Notes under the pieces: generated by a model | What the model saw: only the letters and a program-made list of their open reading frames with translations | What the model was told of the DNA's origin: nothing | The model's database searches: none | DNA from: Streptomyces sp. MMG1121 | GTDB lineage: Bacteria > Actinomycetota > Actinomycetes > Streptomycetales > Streptomycetaceae | Assembly: GCF_001280015.1 (NCBI RefSeq) | Contig: NZ_LGDV01000213.1 | Span: 186,001 to 250,000 of the forward strand | DNA: 64,000 nt | Direction of reading: 5' to 3' | Part shown: piece by piece, positions 27,088 through 35,301 of the stretch | Position numbering within the stretch: position 1 is the first letter of the stretch | Layout: every line of letters starts with the position of its first letter | Translations under genes and position numbers: made by a program

Positions 27088-27107
27088 AGTTGCCTGATTG
27101 CGCAACT
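27088..27107. promoter_or_regulatory. TTGC-N8-GCAA inverted repeat
   Basis: AGTTGC (27088-27093) and GCAACT (27102-27107) form a perfect inverted repeat with an 8-bp centre. It lies in the 202-bp interval between the divergent membrane-protein and alkylsulfatase genes. The spacing equals that of the two operator-like sites at 43424-43438 and 47416-47431. Confidence 0.4.
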
Positions 27108-27239
27108 CATAAGTGCGGATCGACCGGCCGGGGTGTCGCCCCGCGTTCGCCTTCGCCACGGACGCCTGTGATGCGTCAGCGGGTCGTCTGTGACCTGTCA
27201 TCAGGCGCGACAGGGGCGGGGATGTGAGGATCGTCGACC

Positions 27240-29111
27240 ATGAGCGACAGCGATCTGGGCCTCGTCGGCGGCGGGCCGGACTGGGATGACGAGCGGGACT
27301 TCGCGGACGCCGGGCGGGGCTTCGTCGCCCGGCTGGAGCCCGGTGTGGTGCGGGATGCCGGGGGACGGGTGGTGTGGGACGCGGATGCCTACGGCTTCCT
27401 GGAGCAGGAGTGTCCGCCCTCCGCGCATCCCTCGCTGTGGCGGCAGAGCGGACTCGTGGCGCGGCAGGGGCTGTACGAGGTGGTGCCGGGCATCTACCAG
27501 GTGCGGGGCCTGGACCTGTCGAACATCACGTTCGTGGAGGGCGAGCGCGGTGTCGTCGTCGTCGATCCGCTGATCAGCGCGGAGGTGGCCGCCGCCGCGC
27601 TGGAGTTGTACCGCGAGCACCGCGGTGTCCGGCCCGTGACCGCCGTGATCTACACCCACTCGCACGTCGACCATTTCGGCGGCGTGCGGGGCGTGGTCGA
27701 TCCGGAGGAGGTGGCGGCCGGGCGGGTGCCGGTCATCGCGCCGGCCGGCTTCCTGGAGCACGCGGCGAGCGAGAACGTCTTCACCGGCACCGCCATGGCC
27801 CGCCGCTCCGGCTACATGTACGGGGCGGCGCTGCCGAAGGGGCCGGCCGGGCAGATCGGGTGCGGCCTCGGGCAGACGACGTCGACGGGCACCGTCGGCC
27901 TGATCGCGCCGACGCTCGACATCACCGCGACCGGGCAGGAGGAGACCGTCGACGGGGTCCGGATGGTCTTCCAGCTCACCCCGGGCACCGAGGCTCCGGC
28001 GGAGATGAACTTCCACTTCCCCGACCTGCGGGTGCTGTGCGTCGCCGAGAACGCCTGTCACACCTTGCACAACGTGCTGACCCTGCGCGGCGCGCTGGTG
28101 CGGGACCCGAGCGCCTGGGCGCGCTATCTGACGGAGACGGTCCGGCTGTTCGCCGACGCCACCGACGTCGTCTTCGCCTCCCATCACTGGCCCACCTGGG
28201 GGCGGGAGCGGGCCGTACGCTTCCTGGAGGAGCAGCGCGACGCCTACGCCTATCTGCACGACCAGTCCGTCCGGCTGATCAACGCCGGGCACACGGGCGC
28301 GGAGATCGCCGAGGAGCTGCGGTTCCCGCCCGCGCTGGAGCGGGCCTGGCACGTGCGCGGCTACTACGGCTCGCTCAGCCACAACGCCAAGGCGGTCTAC
28401 CAGCGGTACATGGGCTGGTTCGACGGCAACCCGGCCCATCTGTGGCAGCACGAGCCCGTCGAGGCGGCCCGCCGGTACGTGGAGTTCATGGGCGGCGCTG
28501 ACACGGTGGTCGCCAAGGCGAGGAAGTCGTACGAGGACGGGGACCTGAGGTGGGTGGCGGAGGTGCTGGCGCACGTGCTGTTCGCCGAGCCCGGGCACGC
28601 CGGGGCCCGGGGCCTGCAGGCCGACACCTTCGAACGGCTCGGGCAGGGATCCGAGTGCGGCCCCTGGCGGAACTTCTATCTCGTGGGTGCCGCCGAACTG
28701 CGCGAAGGGATCCTCGGCACTCCGACGCGCTCCGCGCCGGACATCCTGGCCGCGCTCACCGCCCGGCAGGTCTTCCAGTCCATGGCCGTACGGCTGAACG
28801 GTCCGCGCGCCGCCGAGGCCGGACGGCTGCTGCTGCGCTGGGAGTTCACCGACACCGGCGAGGCCTGGTCGCTGCTGCTGTCCAACGGCGCGCTCACCCC
28901 CATGCCCGGGGACGCCCCGCGCGGTGAACGGCCCGCCGTCACCCTGCGGCTGGCCCGCACCACCCTGAACGCGGTGCTGGGCGGTCGTACGACGTTCGCG
29001 GCCGAGATCGCGGGCGGGGGTGCGGTCCTCGACGGTGATGTCCAGGCCCTGCTGACGTTCGGGGCGCTGCTGGACGCGCCCGACCCGGACTTCGCGATCG
29101 TCACCCCCTGA
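27240..29111 (+). CDS. Alkyl sulfatase, metallo-beta-lactamase type (SdsA1-like)
   Basis: The 623-residue product has the MBL metal motif YTHSHVDHFGG (His140, His142, Asp144, His145), FASHHWPTWGRERAVRFLEE and the dimerisation helices typical of SdsA1. It ends in an SCP2-like domain (RLNGPRAAEAGRLLLRWEFT, VTLRLARTTLNAVLGGRTTF). The enzyme class hydrolyses primary or secondary alkyl sulfates such as SDS to alcohols and sulfate. Length fits (about 620-660). No signal peptide is obvious, unlike Pseudomonas SdsA1. Its 3' end overlaps the convergent PucR gene by 11 bp, suggesting PucR control is possible. Confidence 0.9.
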   Translation: MSDSDLGLVGGGPDWDDERDFADAGRGFVARLEPGVVRDAGGRVVWDADAYGFLEQECPPSAHPSLWRQSGLVARQGLYEVVPGIYQVRGLDLSNITFVEGERGVVVVDPLISAEVAAAALELYREHRGVRPVTAVIYTHSHVDHFGGVRGVVDPEEVAAGRVPVIAPAGFLEHAASENVFTGTAMARRSGYMYGAALPKGPAGQIGCGLGQTTSTGTVGLIAPTLDITATGQEETVDGVRMVFQLTPGTEAPAEMNFHFPDLRVLCVAENACHTLHNVLTLRGALVRDPSAWARYLTETVRLFADATDVVFASHHWPTWGRERAVRFLEEQRDAYAYLHDQSVRLINAGHTGAEIAEELRFPPALERAWHVRGYYGSLSHNAKAVYQRYMGWFDGNPAHLWQHEPVEAARRYVEFMGGADTVVAKARKSYEDGDLRWVAEVLAHVLFAEPGHAGARGLQADTFERLGQGSECGPWRNFYLVGAAELREGILGTPTRSAPDILAALTARQVFQSMAVRLNGPRAAEAGRLLLRWEFTDTGEAWSLLLSNGALTPMPGDAPRGERPAVTLRLARTTLNAVLGGRTTFAAEIAGGGAVLDGDVQALLTFGALLDAPDPDFAIVTP

Positions 29112-30309
29112 TCTCGTCCGGCCGCGTCTCCCGCAGCAACAGCGCCGCGAGTGCCAGGGCCACGTCCCGGGGGTCGGCGAGATCCAGGCCGGTGAGTTCC
29201 TGAACGCGGGTCAGGCGGTTGTCGACGGAGTTCGGGTGGAGGCTGAGCAGGCGGGCGGTGGCCCGGCGGTCCTGGCGCTGGGCCAGGTGGGTGCGCAGGG
29301 TCTGGACGAGTTCGGGCCGTCCGTCCAGCGGTGCGAGACGAGCGGCGATCCTGGCGCTGCCCTCGCTCGGGCGGGACAGGTGGTACTCCAGCAGCACCTC
29401 CTCCAGGTGGTGGACGGCGGGTTCGTGGCCGCATGCGGCGGCGATCCCGACCACTTCCCGGGCCAGCCGGGCCGCGTCCGGGGCGTCCGTGGCGCCGGCC
29501 GCGACGGCGGCGGCCAGCCGCAGGTCCGGGTCGGCGGCCGTCTCGCACAGCGACTCCCGGGCCCGCTCCGGCAGACGGGTGGCACCGGGTACGACGGCGT
29601 GGCCTCCGTGCGCGTCGAGCAGCGCCAGGGTCTCCGTCGCGAAGGCGCGGTCCAGTGCGGCCTGGACCCGGCGCAGCAGGCGCCGGGTCGCCACCGGTGA
29701 GGAGCCGGCGCCCCGGGCCGCCGAGCCGCCGAAGCGCACGAACACCACCAGCGCGGGCCCGTCCAAGGGCGTCCGGCCCTCCAGCACGGACCGGGCGCGG
29801 GAGCGGCGCCGCTCCTGCCGTTCGGCGACGAGGGCGGCCTGTTCGTCGAGGTAGCTCTCGGTGACGGCGCCCACGATCAGGTCCTCGGCCGTGAACAGCG
29901 CCTCGGCCAGTTCGGCCAGTGGGGCCAGTTCGTCGGGGGCGGCGGCTTCCCGAAGGGCCCGCCACAGCTCCCGTACCCCCAGACCGTAGGTGTGCAGCAG
30001 CAGGTGCAGCGGCATGCCTTCCTCGGCGCGCTGTGCGGCGCGTTCGCGGAAGTACTCCAGCGCGTCGGGACCCGCGCCTTCCGCGGTGCCGCGCAGGAAC
30101 AGGCGCATGGCGTGCCGGGCGGTCGCGGCGATCTCCACGTCCTTCACGTCGGAGGGCAGTTCGGAGTAGCCGCGCAGTTGCTCGAAGACCCCGCGGGCCA
30201 TGCGCCGGGCCAGTGCGTTGACGCGCGGCTCGCAGCGGGCGGCGAGGGCCGCCGCTGCCGGGGACAGCCCGGTGGACTGCCCGTCGTACGAGCGCTCCGC
30301 GTACTCCAT
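29101..30309 (-). CDS. PucR/CdaR-family transcriptional regulator
   Basis: The 402-residue product has a helical N-terminal sensory region, a GGDEF-like middle (about 190-300) and the C-terminal PucR helix-turn-helix: LVQTLRTHLAQRQDRRATA, LLSLHPNSVDNRLTRVQELT, LDLADPRDVALALAALLL. These regulators respond to small metabolites. ATG 30309 has GAGGT just upstream and a perfect palindrome 17 bp before it. Convergent with the alkylsulfatase, which is a plausible target. Confidence 0.88.
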   Translation of the reverse strand: MEYAERSYDGQSTGLSPAAAALAARCEPRVNALARRMARGVFEQLRGYSELPSDVKDVEIAATARHAMRLFLRGTAEGAGPDALEYFRERAAQRAEEGMPLHLLLHTYGLGVRELWRALREAAAPDELAPLAELAEALFTAEDLIVGAVTESYLDEQAALVAERQERRRSRARSVLEGRTPLDGPALVVFVRFGGSAARGAGSSPVATRRLLRRVQAALDRAFATETLALLDAHGGHAVVPGATRLPERARESLCETAADPDLRLAAAVAAGATDAPDAARLAREVVGIAAACGHEPAVHHLEEVLLEYHLSRPSEGSARIAARLAPLDGRPELVQTLRTHLAQRQDRRATARLLSLHPNSVDNRLTRVQELTGLDLADPRDVALALAALLLRETRPDEIRG

Positions 30310-30326
30310 GGACCACCTCACCGCTG

Positions 30327-30344
30327 ACTGTGATCCGTCACAGT
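30327..30344. promoter_or_regulatory. ACTGTGA-N4-TCACAGT palindrome before the PucR gene
   Basis: The two 7-bp arms are perfectly inverted around TCCG. The core contains GTG-N6-CAC, the consensus described for the Streptomyces Crp protein. A related half-site (TGTGATCCCG) follows at about 30360. Probable autoregulatory or Crp site for the minus-strand gene. Confidence 0.5.
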
Positions 30345-30842
30345 ACTGGCCGACCACGTCTGTGATCCCGACGGGTGACCTTCCTGCCGCGCTGCCCGCA
30401 GGATCGGCGCCACGCCGGTGATGCGACCAGGCGAAGAAACGTACGGGCGACCGTGCGACGGACCCTGCGGAGGATCCTCATGTCCCCTATGACGCGGCAC
30501 AGCACGGGCTGGCGGACGACGTGGGCATTGCGGCTGCGTCCCGAGCGCGACGCACAACTCCTCGCGGTGGCGGGAGGTGCCGGTCCGCGACCGTTGCGGG
30601 CGCGGCGCCGGTGAAAGCCGGGCGCCCCGACCAGCTTACGACGTGGTCTTGTCCAACTGACCGCCGCAGGACGCGAGTTCGGGAACGATCTTGGCGCCCG
30701 GGGGCAGTCCGATGACACCGTCCCACGCGGCGCATGCGGTCGCGGCCCGCGGTACTCGACCACGAGCGCGACCTCCGGCTCGACCAGGTTCCACTCCCCC
30801 CTCAGGTTGTCCGGTTTGCCCGAGAATATTTAGATATGAAGC
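30345..30842. other. Intergenic region with a possible decayed gene end
   Basis: No intact gene is credible. On the minus strand a frame ending at 30636 carries DGVIGLPPGAKIVPELASCG, which reads as coding, but nothing upstream continues it. Just before the antiporter an AT-rich AATATTTAGATAT run may hold a promoter. Confidence 0.3.
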
Positions 30843-32044
30843 ATGTCGCATCCCGGGACGCTGATCCTCATCATGGCCATCGCGGTGCTCGCCCCGCTGC
30901 TCAGCTACGCGCTGAACCGCCGGCTTCCCGTCCCGGTGGCCGTGTTCGAGATCGTGCTCGGCATCGTCGTCGGGCCGGACGCTTTGGGCTGGGCGCACCA
31001 CGACCAGACCATCGACACGCTGTCCGACCTCGGCCTGACCATGCTGATCTTCCTGGCCGGGTACGAGATCGAGTTCGGGGAGGTGCGCGGCGAGATCCTG
31101 CATCGTGCCGCGGGTGCCTGGCTCGTCTCGCTCGCGGCGGGCCTCGGCCTCGCCTTCGCCCTCAACGGCGGTGACGTCCAGCGGAGCTTCGTCGTCGGCA
31201 CCGCGCTGACCAGTACCGCCCTCGGCGCGGTCCTGCCGATCCTGCGGGACGGCGGTCTGCTCGGCGGCCGGTTCGGCACGGTGGTGCTGGCGGGGCCCTC
31301 GGCGAGTTCGGCCCGATCATCGCGATCTCCCTGCTGCTCAGCGGCCGTAACCCGGGCAGGTCCACCGTCCTGCTCGTCGCCTTCGCGGCACTGACCGCGC
31401 TCGCCGTGCACTGGGCGCTGCACCCGCGTCGCCCCTGGTTCTCGCGGGTCGTCACGACGACGCTCCACTCCAGCGCCCAGTTCGCGGTCCGATTCGTCAT
31501 GCTGCTGCTCGCCGCCATGCTCGGCCTGGCCGCCGTCTTCGGACTGGACACCCTGCTGGGCGCCTTCGCGGTCGGCCTGCTCACCCGGCTGGTCCTGCAG
31601 GGTGCCGTTCCCGACAGCAGCGCGGCGATCGTCGCCAAGGTCGAGGCCATGGGTTTCGGCTTCCTCGTGCCGCTCTTCTTCGTGGTGACCGGCATCGACT
31701 TCGACCTGAGCGCCCTGCTGCACGGCGGCCGGCCGCTGCTCCTGCTGCCGGTCTTCCTCGTGCTCTTCCTCCTCGTCCGCGGGGTCCCCGCCGCGCTTCT
31801 AGCGCCCCGCGACCTGAACCGCCGCGACCGCACGGGCCTGCTGCTGTGCTCCGCCACCTGCCTGCCGCTGGTCGTGGCCATCACGACGATCGGCGTCGAC
31901 GACAGGACCATCAGCTCCGGGGAGGCGGCCGCCCTGGTCGGGGCGGCCATGATCTCCGTCCTGGTCTTCCCGCTGACCGCCTTGAGGCTGCGCAGCCCGG
32001 CCGCGCGCCCCTCGGTGGAGACGGAGGACGCGGAAGCGTGGTGA
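30843..32044 (+). pseudogene. Cation/proton antiporter (CPA family) with one frameshift
   Basis: The first frame encodes the N-terminal half of a Kef/NhaP-like Na_H_Exchanger: NRRLPVPVAVFEIVLGIVVG and LSDLGLTMLIFLAGYEIEF. At the run GCGGGGCCC (G4 at 31292-31295) one G is missing relative to the coding expectation. The other frame then continues ALGEFGPIIAISLLLSGRNP, LAAVFGLDTLLGAFAVGLL and FGFLVPLFFVVTGIDFDL to the stop at 32044. Restoring one G gives a normal antiporter of about 400 residues and roughly 11-12 helices. Either a recent mutation or a sequencing error in a G-run; all else looks intact. Confidence 0.85.
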
Positions 32045-32108
32045 GCACGCGTCCGGTCGCGGCGGCGTCGGCGCCCGGCAGGGGTCCGGGCGCCGACACC
32101 CCTCGGAC

Positions 32109-32873
32109 TCAGGCCGGTGCCGTGACCGCCCGGCGGAGGTGACGGGCGAAGAACCGGACCGCGCTGTCGGCCTCGAACCTGGGCAGTTCCTTGTGCCTGC
32201 CGGCGTTGGCGTGCAACGTCTTCTCCGTAGAGGCGAAGGCGTCGAACAACGCGAGACCGGAGGCGCGCGGTATGTGCTCGTCGTCCCACTGGAGCATGAA
32301 CTCGACCGGGATGGTGATCCGCCTCGCCGTCTCGGCGAGCGCATCGGGCCAGTGGAGGCCGAAGACCGCGGCGGTGATCCTGGGGTCGGCCGCCACGAAC
32401 GGCACCCCGATCGCGGTGCCCATGTTCAGACCGAAGTAGCCGACCGGCCCTTCGGCGCCGATCTCCGGAAGCTCCTCGAGGGCATCCAGGGTCGCCTGCC
32501 ACTCGGGCACGGCGCGATCCGCCAGGTGGGCGTTGTAGCGGACGACGACCGGGCCTTCCGGCTCGCCCGCCGCCCGGGCCCGGTACAGCGCGGCGATCTC
32601 CTGCTCGTCGTGCGCGGTGCGCGGCCGATCGCCGTGGCCGGGCGCATCGATGACGGCGACGTGGAAACCGCCGCCGGTCACGAGGCGGTGTGCACGGCCG
32701 GTCATCGCCGGCCATCGCTTGTGCGTGCCGCCGCCGTGGCCCATCAGTACCAGGGGTGCCCGATCGGGGCCGGAAGCGGGCGACCAGAGGACGCCGGGGA
32801 TCCCGCCCACGGTGAAGTCGCGTTCGACGACGCCGTTCGACGACGTCTCCGCGGTGAACTGCACAGAATGCAT
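32109..32873 (-). CDS. Alpha/beta-hydrolase with Asn in place of the nucleophilic Ser
   Basis: The 254-residue product has a hydrolase fold (VLMGHGGGTHKRWP, VAVIDAPGHGDRP, VEFMLQWDDEHIPRASGLAL, NAGRHKELP). The nucleophile elbow reads GYFGLNMGTAIG, so residue 150 is Asn (AAC) where relatives have GLSMG (AGC). Acid Asp and His candidates remain in place. A single base change explains it. Unless sequencing is wrong the protein should lack ester hydrolysis, or serve as a binding protein. It begins behind GAAAGGCAAC. Confidence 0.8.
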   Translation of the reverse strand: MHSVQFTAETSSNGVVERDFTVGGIPGVLWSPASGPDRAPLVLMGHGGGTHKRWPAMTGRAHRLVTGGGFHVAVIDAPGHGDRPRTAHDEQEIAALYRARAAGEPEGPVVVRYNAHLADRAVPEWQATLDALEELPEIGAEGPVGYFGLNMGTAIGVPFVAADPRITAAVFGLHWPDALAETARRITIPVEFMLQWDDEHIPRASGLALFDAFASTEKTLHANAGRHKELPRFEADSAVRFFARHLRRAVTAPA

Positions 32874-32925
32874 GGTGTGTTGCCTTTCGGGAGTGCCTTG
32901 TTCGGTGAGGCGCTCCCGGCGACAC

Positions 32926-32985
32926 CTACGTCGATCGCCTGACCGTGACGAAGAGAGGGAGCACCCACTCGGATACAGCGTTCAT
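32926..32985 (-). CDS. 19-codon leader-like ORF with a very strong RBS
   Basis: MNAVSEWVLPLFVTVRRST follows GGAGGTGAG with ideal spacing, then a stop. It lies 52 bp upstream of the hydrolase start and just downstream of a TGACACGGTGTCA palindrome. It may be a translated leader or the stub of a deleted gene. Expression cannot be judged. Confidence 0.35.
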   Translation of the reverse strand: MNAVSEWVLPLFVTVRRST

Positions 32986-33007
32986 GGGTCTCACCTCCTC
33001 GCTCGAT

Positions 33008-33020
33008 GACACGGTGTCAC
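33008..33020. promoter_or_regulatory. TGACAC-G-GTGTCA palindrome
   Basis: Perfect 6-bp arms around one base, 23 bp upstream of the 19-codon ORF. The form is typical of TetR- or MerR-type operators in actinomycetes. No regulator gene lies beside it. Confidence 0.45.
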
Positions 33021-33094
33021 GGTGTTCCACACGCTACCCGCCGTACGTGATCACCCCCAACCCTTTTTCCAGGCGTAGGGCACCCCCACCTGAT

Positions 33095-33110
33095 TGGACT
33101 TGTCGGTCCA
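33095..33110. promoter_or_regulatory. TGGAC-N6-GTCCA operator-like repeat before the SDR gene
   Basis: The 16-bp inverted repeat TGGACTTGTCGGTCCA is a common TetR-type operator form. It is 78 bp upstream of the SDR start, next to a T-rich run. The cognate regulator is not adjacent. Confidence 0.5.
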
Positions 33111-33188
33111 TTTTTTGCGTCCTACGGTTCCCGGTGTCCGCACAACGCGACGCGCTGAACGCGTCGGCGAGGAAACAGGGAGCAGCAC

Positions 33189-33953
33189 ATGACCGGGCGC
33201 CTGCGGGGCAGGACGGCACTGGTGACCGGTGCCACGAGCAACATCGGCCGGGCGATCGCGGAGGCGTTCGCCGCCGAGGGGGCCCATGTCGTGATCTCCG
33301 GACGCAACGAGGAGCGCGGCACAGAGGTGGTGAACGGGATCCGGGCCCGTGGCGGCCGTGCCGAGTTCGTACGGGCTCGGCTCGACGGCAGTGCCGAGGC
33401 CTCCCGCACACTGGCCGCTCGCGCCACCGCCGCGCTGGGCGGGCACCTCGACATCCTGGTCAACAACGCGGGCGTCTATCCCGGCGACGTCACCACGGCG
33501 ACCGACGAGAAGACGTTCGACGAGGTCTACGCCGTGAACGTCAAGGCCCCCTACTTCCTCACCGCCGCTGTCGCACCCGCCATGGCGCAGGCCGGCGGCG
33601 GCGCGATCATCAACCTGGGCTCGTGGATCGCCCGCCTGGGCATTCCGATGGGTGCGCTCTACAGCTCCACCAAGGGCGCGGTCGAGACCCTGACCCGTGC
33701 CTGGGCGGCCGAGTTCGGCCCGCAGGGCGTGCGCGTGAACGCGATCTCCCCGGGAGTGGTGCAGGATCCGGCGCCGGGCGAGGTGCACCCGGGCGTGGCG
33801 ATGATGAACGGGACCCCGGCCGGGCGACCGGGCAGGCCGGAGGAGATCGCACACGCCGCGGTCTACCTCGCCAGTGACGAGGCTTCGTTCGTCCACGGCA
33901 TCGTCCTGGACGTCGACGGCGGACGGACGACGGCCGCGGTCGTCACGCGCTGA
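33189..33953 (+). CDS. Short-chain dehydrogenase/reductase
   Basis: The 254-residue classical SDR has TGATSNIGRAIA for the cofactor loop (with SNIG instead of the usual GIG), VNNAG (91-95), Ser145, YSSTKGA (Tyr158, Lys162) and the C-terminal YLASDEASFVHGIVLDVDGG. It reduces or oxidises a carbonyl/hydroxyl with NAD(P)H. HVVISGRNEER suggests NADP preference through the Arg. ATG 33189 follows GGAAACAGGGAG. It stands alone, with a TetR-like operator upstream. Confidence 0.88.
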   Translation: MTGRLRGRTALVTGATSNIGRAIAEAFAAEGAHVVISGRNEERGTEVVNGIRARGGRAEFVRARLDGSAEASRTLAARATAALGGHLDILVNNAGVYPGDVTTATDEKTFDEVYAVNVKAPYFLTAAVAPAMAQAGGGAIINLGSWIARLGIPMGALYSSTKGAVETLTRAWAAEFGPQGVRVNAISPGVVQDPAPGEVHPGVAMMNGTPAGRPGRPEEIAHAAVYLASDEASFVHGIVLDVDGGRTTAAVVTR

Positions 33954-34206
33954 GTGACCGTCCGACCGGACTCGCCCGGCCCACGGCGCCCGCCACCGCG
34001 CCTCGCCGCGCTGCCGGGCACGCCCGTGTACGTCCCCCGTACCAGGGCGACCCTCCGCCTTGCGCTGCACGGCACCGCGGACCGCGGGCCGATCCGACAG
34101 GAATGCTGCCCCGGCCGCATCGATCCGGGCCCAGCCCGGCCAGCGGCACCGCGCGCAGCCGTCAGGTGCGCGACGTCCGCGCCTGGCCGCCGGTCCGCAC
34201 GCCGGG

Positions 34207-35301
34207 TCAGCCGCCGGTCACCTGTGGCCACAGGCGGTCGCCGTCGCCTTCCACCACGTGCCGCCCGATCCTCCGGAACCAGGCATGTTCGCTGCCGTCC
34301 TCGTCGCGCCAGGACCACATGCGGGTCGTGGCCAGACGGAGCGGGCTGAGCTCGGTGAAGCCGATCGCGCCGTGCAGCTGGTGGGCGATGCGGGTGATCT
34401 CGGCCACCGACGCGGAGGCCTGCGCGGCCGCGATCCAGGCGGCGAACTCGGCGGTGTCCGGTTCGGCAAGGGCGGCGGCCGCCGCCTCGACGGCCGCCAT
34501 GATCAGCGCCGCCTCCTCGACCAGCCTGGCCTCCTCCTGCTTGACCGCCTGGAAGCGGCCCAGCGGGCGGCCGAACTGCACGCGGGACGTCGTATGAGCG
34601 ACCGTCAGCTCGACGCAGCGTCGCGCCGCGCCGGCGATGAGGGCGGCCCGCGCCAGGCCCGAGCGCCATCGCCCCTCCCGGACGAGTGCGGCCGGGATCC
34701 GGCGGACCCGCTCGGCGGGTACGGCGGCGTCGGCCAGAACGAGGTCGTCCCTGGGCTCGCCCGCCAGGTTCACGCCCTCGACCCGCGTGCAGTCGGCGGG
34801 TTCGAGGAGCAGAAGCACGGGTCCGGCCGAGGGTCCCTGCGCCAGTACGACCACGGCGTCGGCCGCGCGGGCCCACGGCACCCGGTGCAGTGTGCCGCTC
34901 ACACGCAGGGCGTCGTCGGTGCCGCGCGTACCCGGTGGGCCGACCCTGTTGCCCGCGTCCACGTGGGTGAACCGTACGTCGAGCGGGCCGGAGGCGACCG
35001 TGAGCAGGCCGGCCGGGACGGCGAGTCCGGCCTCGGCCAGCAGCGGGCGTGCCACGAGGAGCGTCTCGGCGAGCGGAGCCGGGGTGCCCCGGTGGCCGGC
35101 CTCGCGGACCAGGGCCACCAGGGCGGCCGGGTCGGTGCCGAGGGGCGGCAGGGCGTCGGCGCCGCGCGGTTCGTCCCGGACCGGCCGGGCGGAGTCGGCG
35201 TCGGCGTCGGCGGTCCGCTCCGGGGCGCCGGTCCCGTCCGCTCCGACCGGTACGGCGGCGGCTCGTTCGATGACGGACTCGGTACTCATTTCGGTACTCA
35301 T
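34207..35301 (-). CDS. Acyl-CoA dehydrogenase-like small subunit
   Basis: The 364-residue product keeps the C-terminal helical domain of acyl-CoA dehydrogenases (TTSRVQFGRPLGRFQAVKQE, AHQLHGAIGFTELSPLRLAT). The N-terminal half is shortened and Ala/Gly/Asp-rich. Such partners form heteromers with a full-length dehydrogenase. Its ATG overlaps the stop of the gene at 35298 by ATGA, so the two are made together. It is the last gene of the CoA operon. Confidence 0.83.
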   Translation of the reverse strand: MSTEMSTESVIERAAAVPVGADGTGAPERTADADADSARPVRDEPRGADALPPLGTDPAALVALVREAGHRGTPAPLAETLLVARPLLAEAGLAVPAGLLTVASGPLDVRFTHVDAGNRVGPPGTRGTDDALRVSGTLHRVPWARAADAVVVLAQGPSAGPVLLLLEPADCTRVEGVNLAGEPRDDLVLADAAVPAERVRRIPAALVREGRWRSGLARAALIAGAARRCVELTVAHTTSRVQFGRPLGRFQAVKQEEARLVEEAALIMAAVEAAAAALAEPDTAEFAAWIAAAQASASVAEITRIAHQLHGAIGFTELSPLRLATTRMWSWRDEDGSEHAWFRRIGRHVVEGDGDRLWPQVTGG

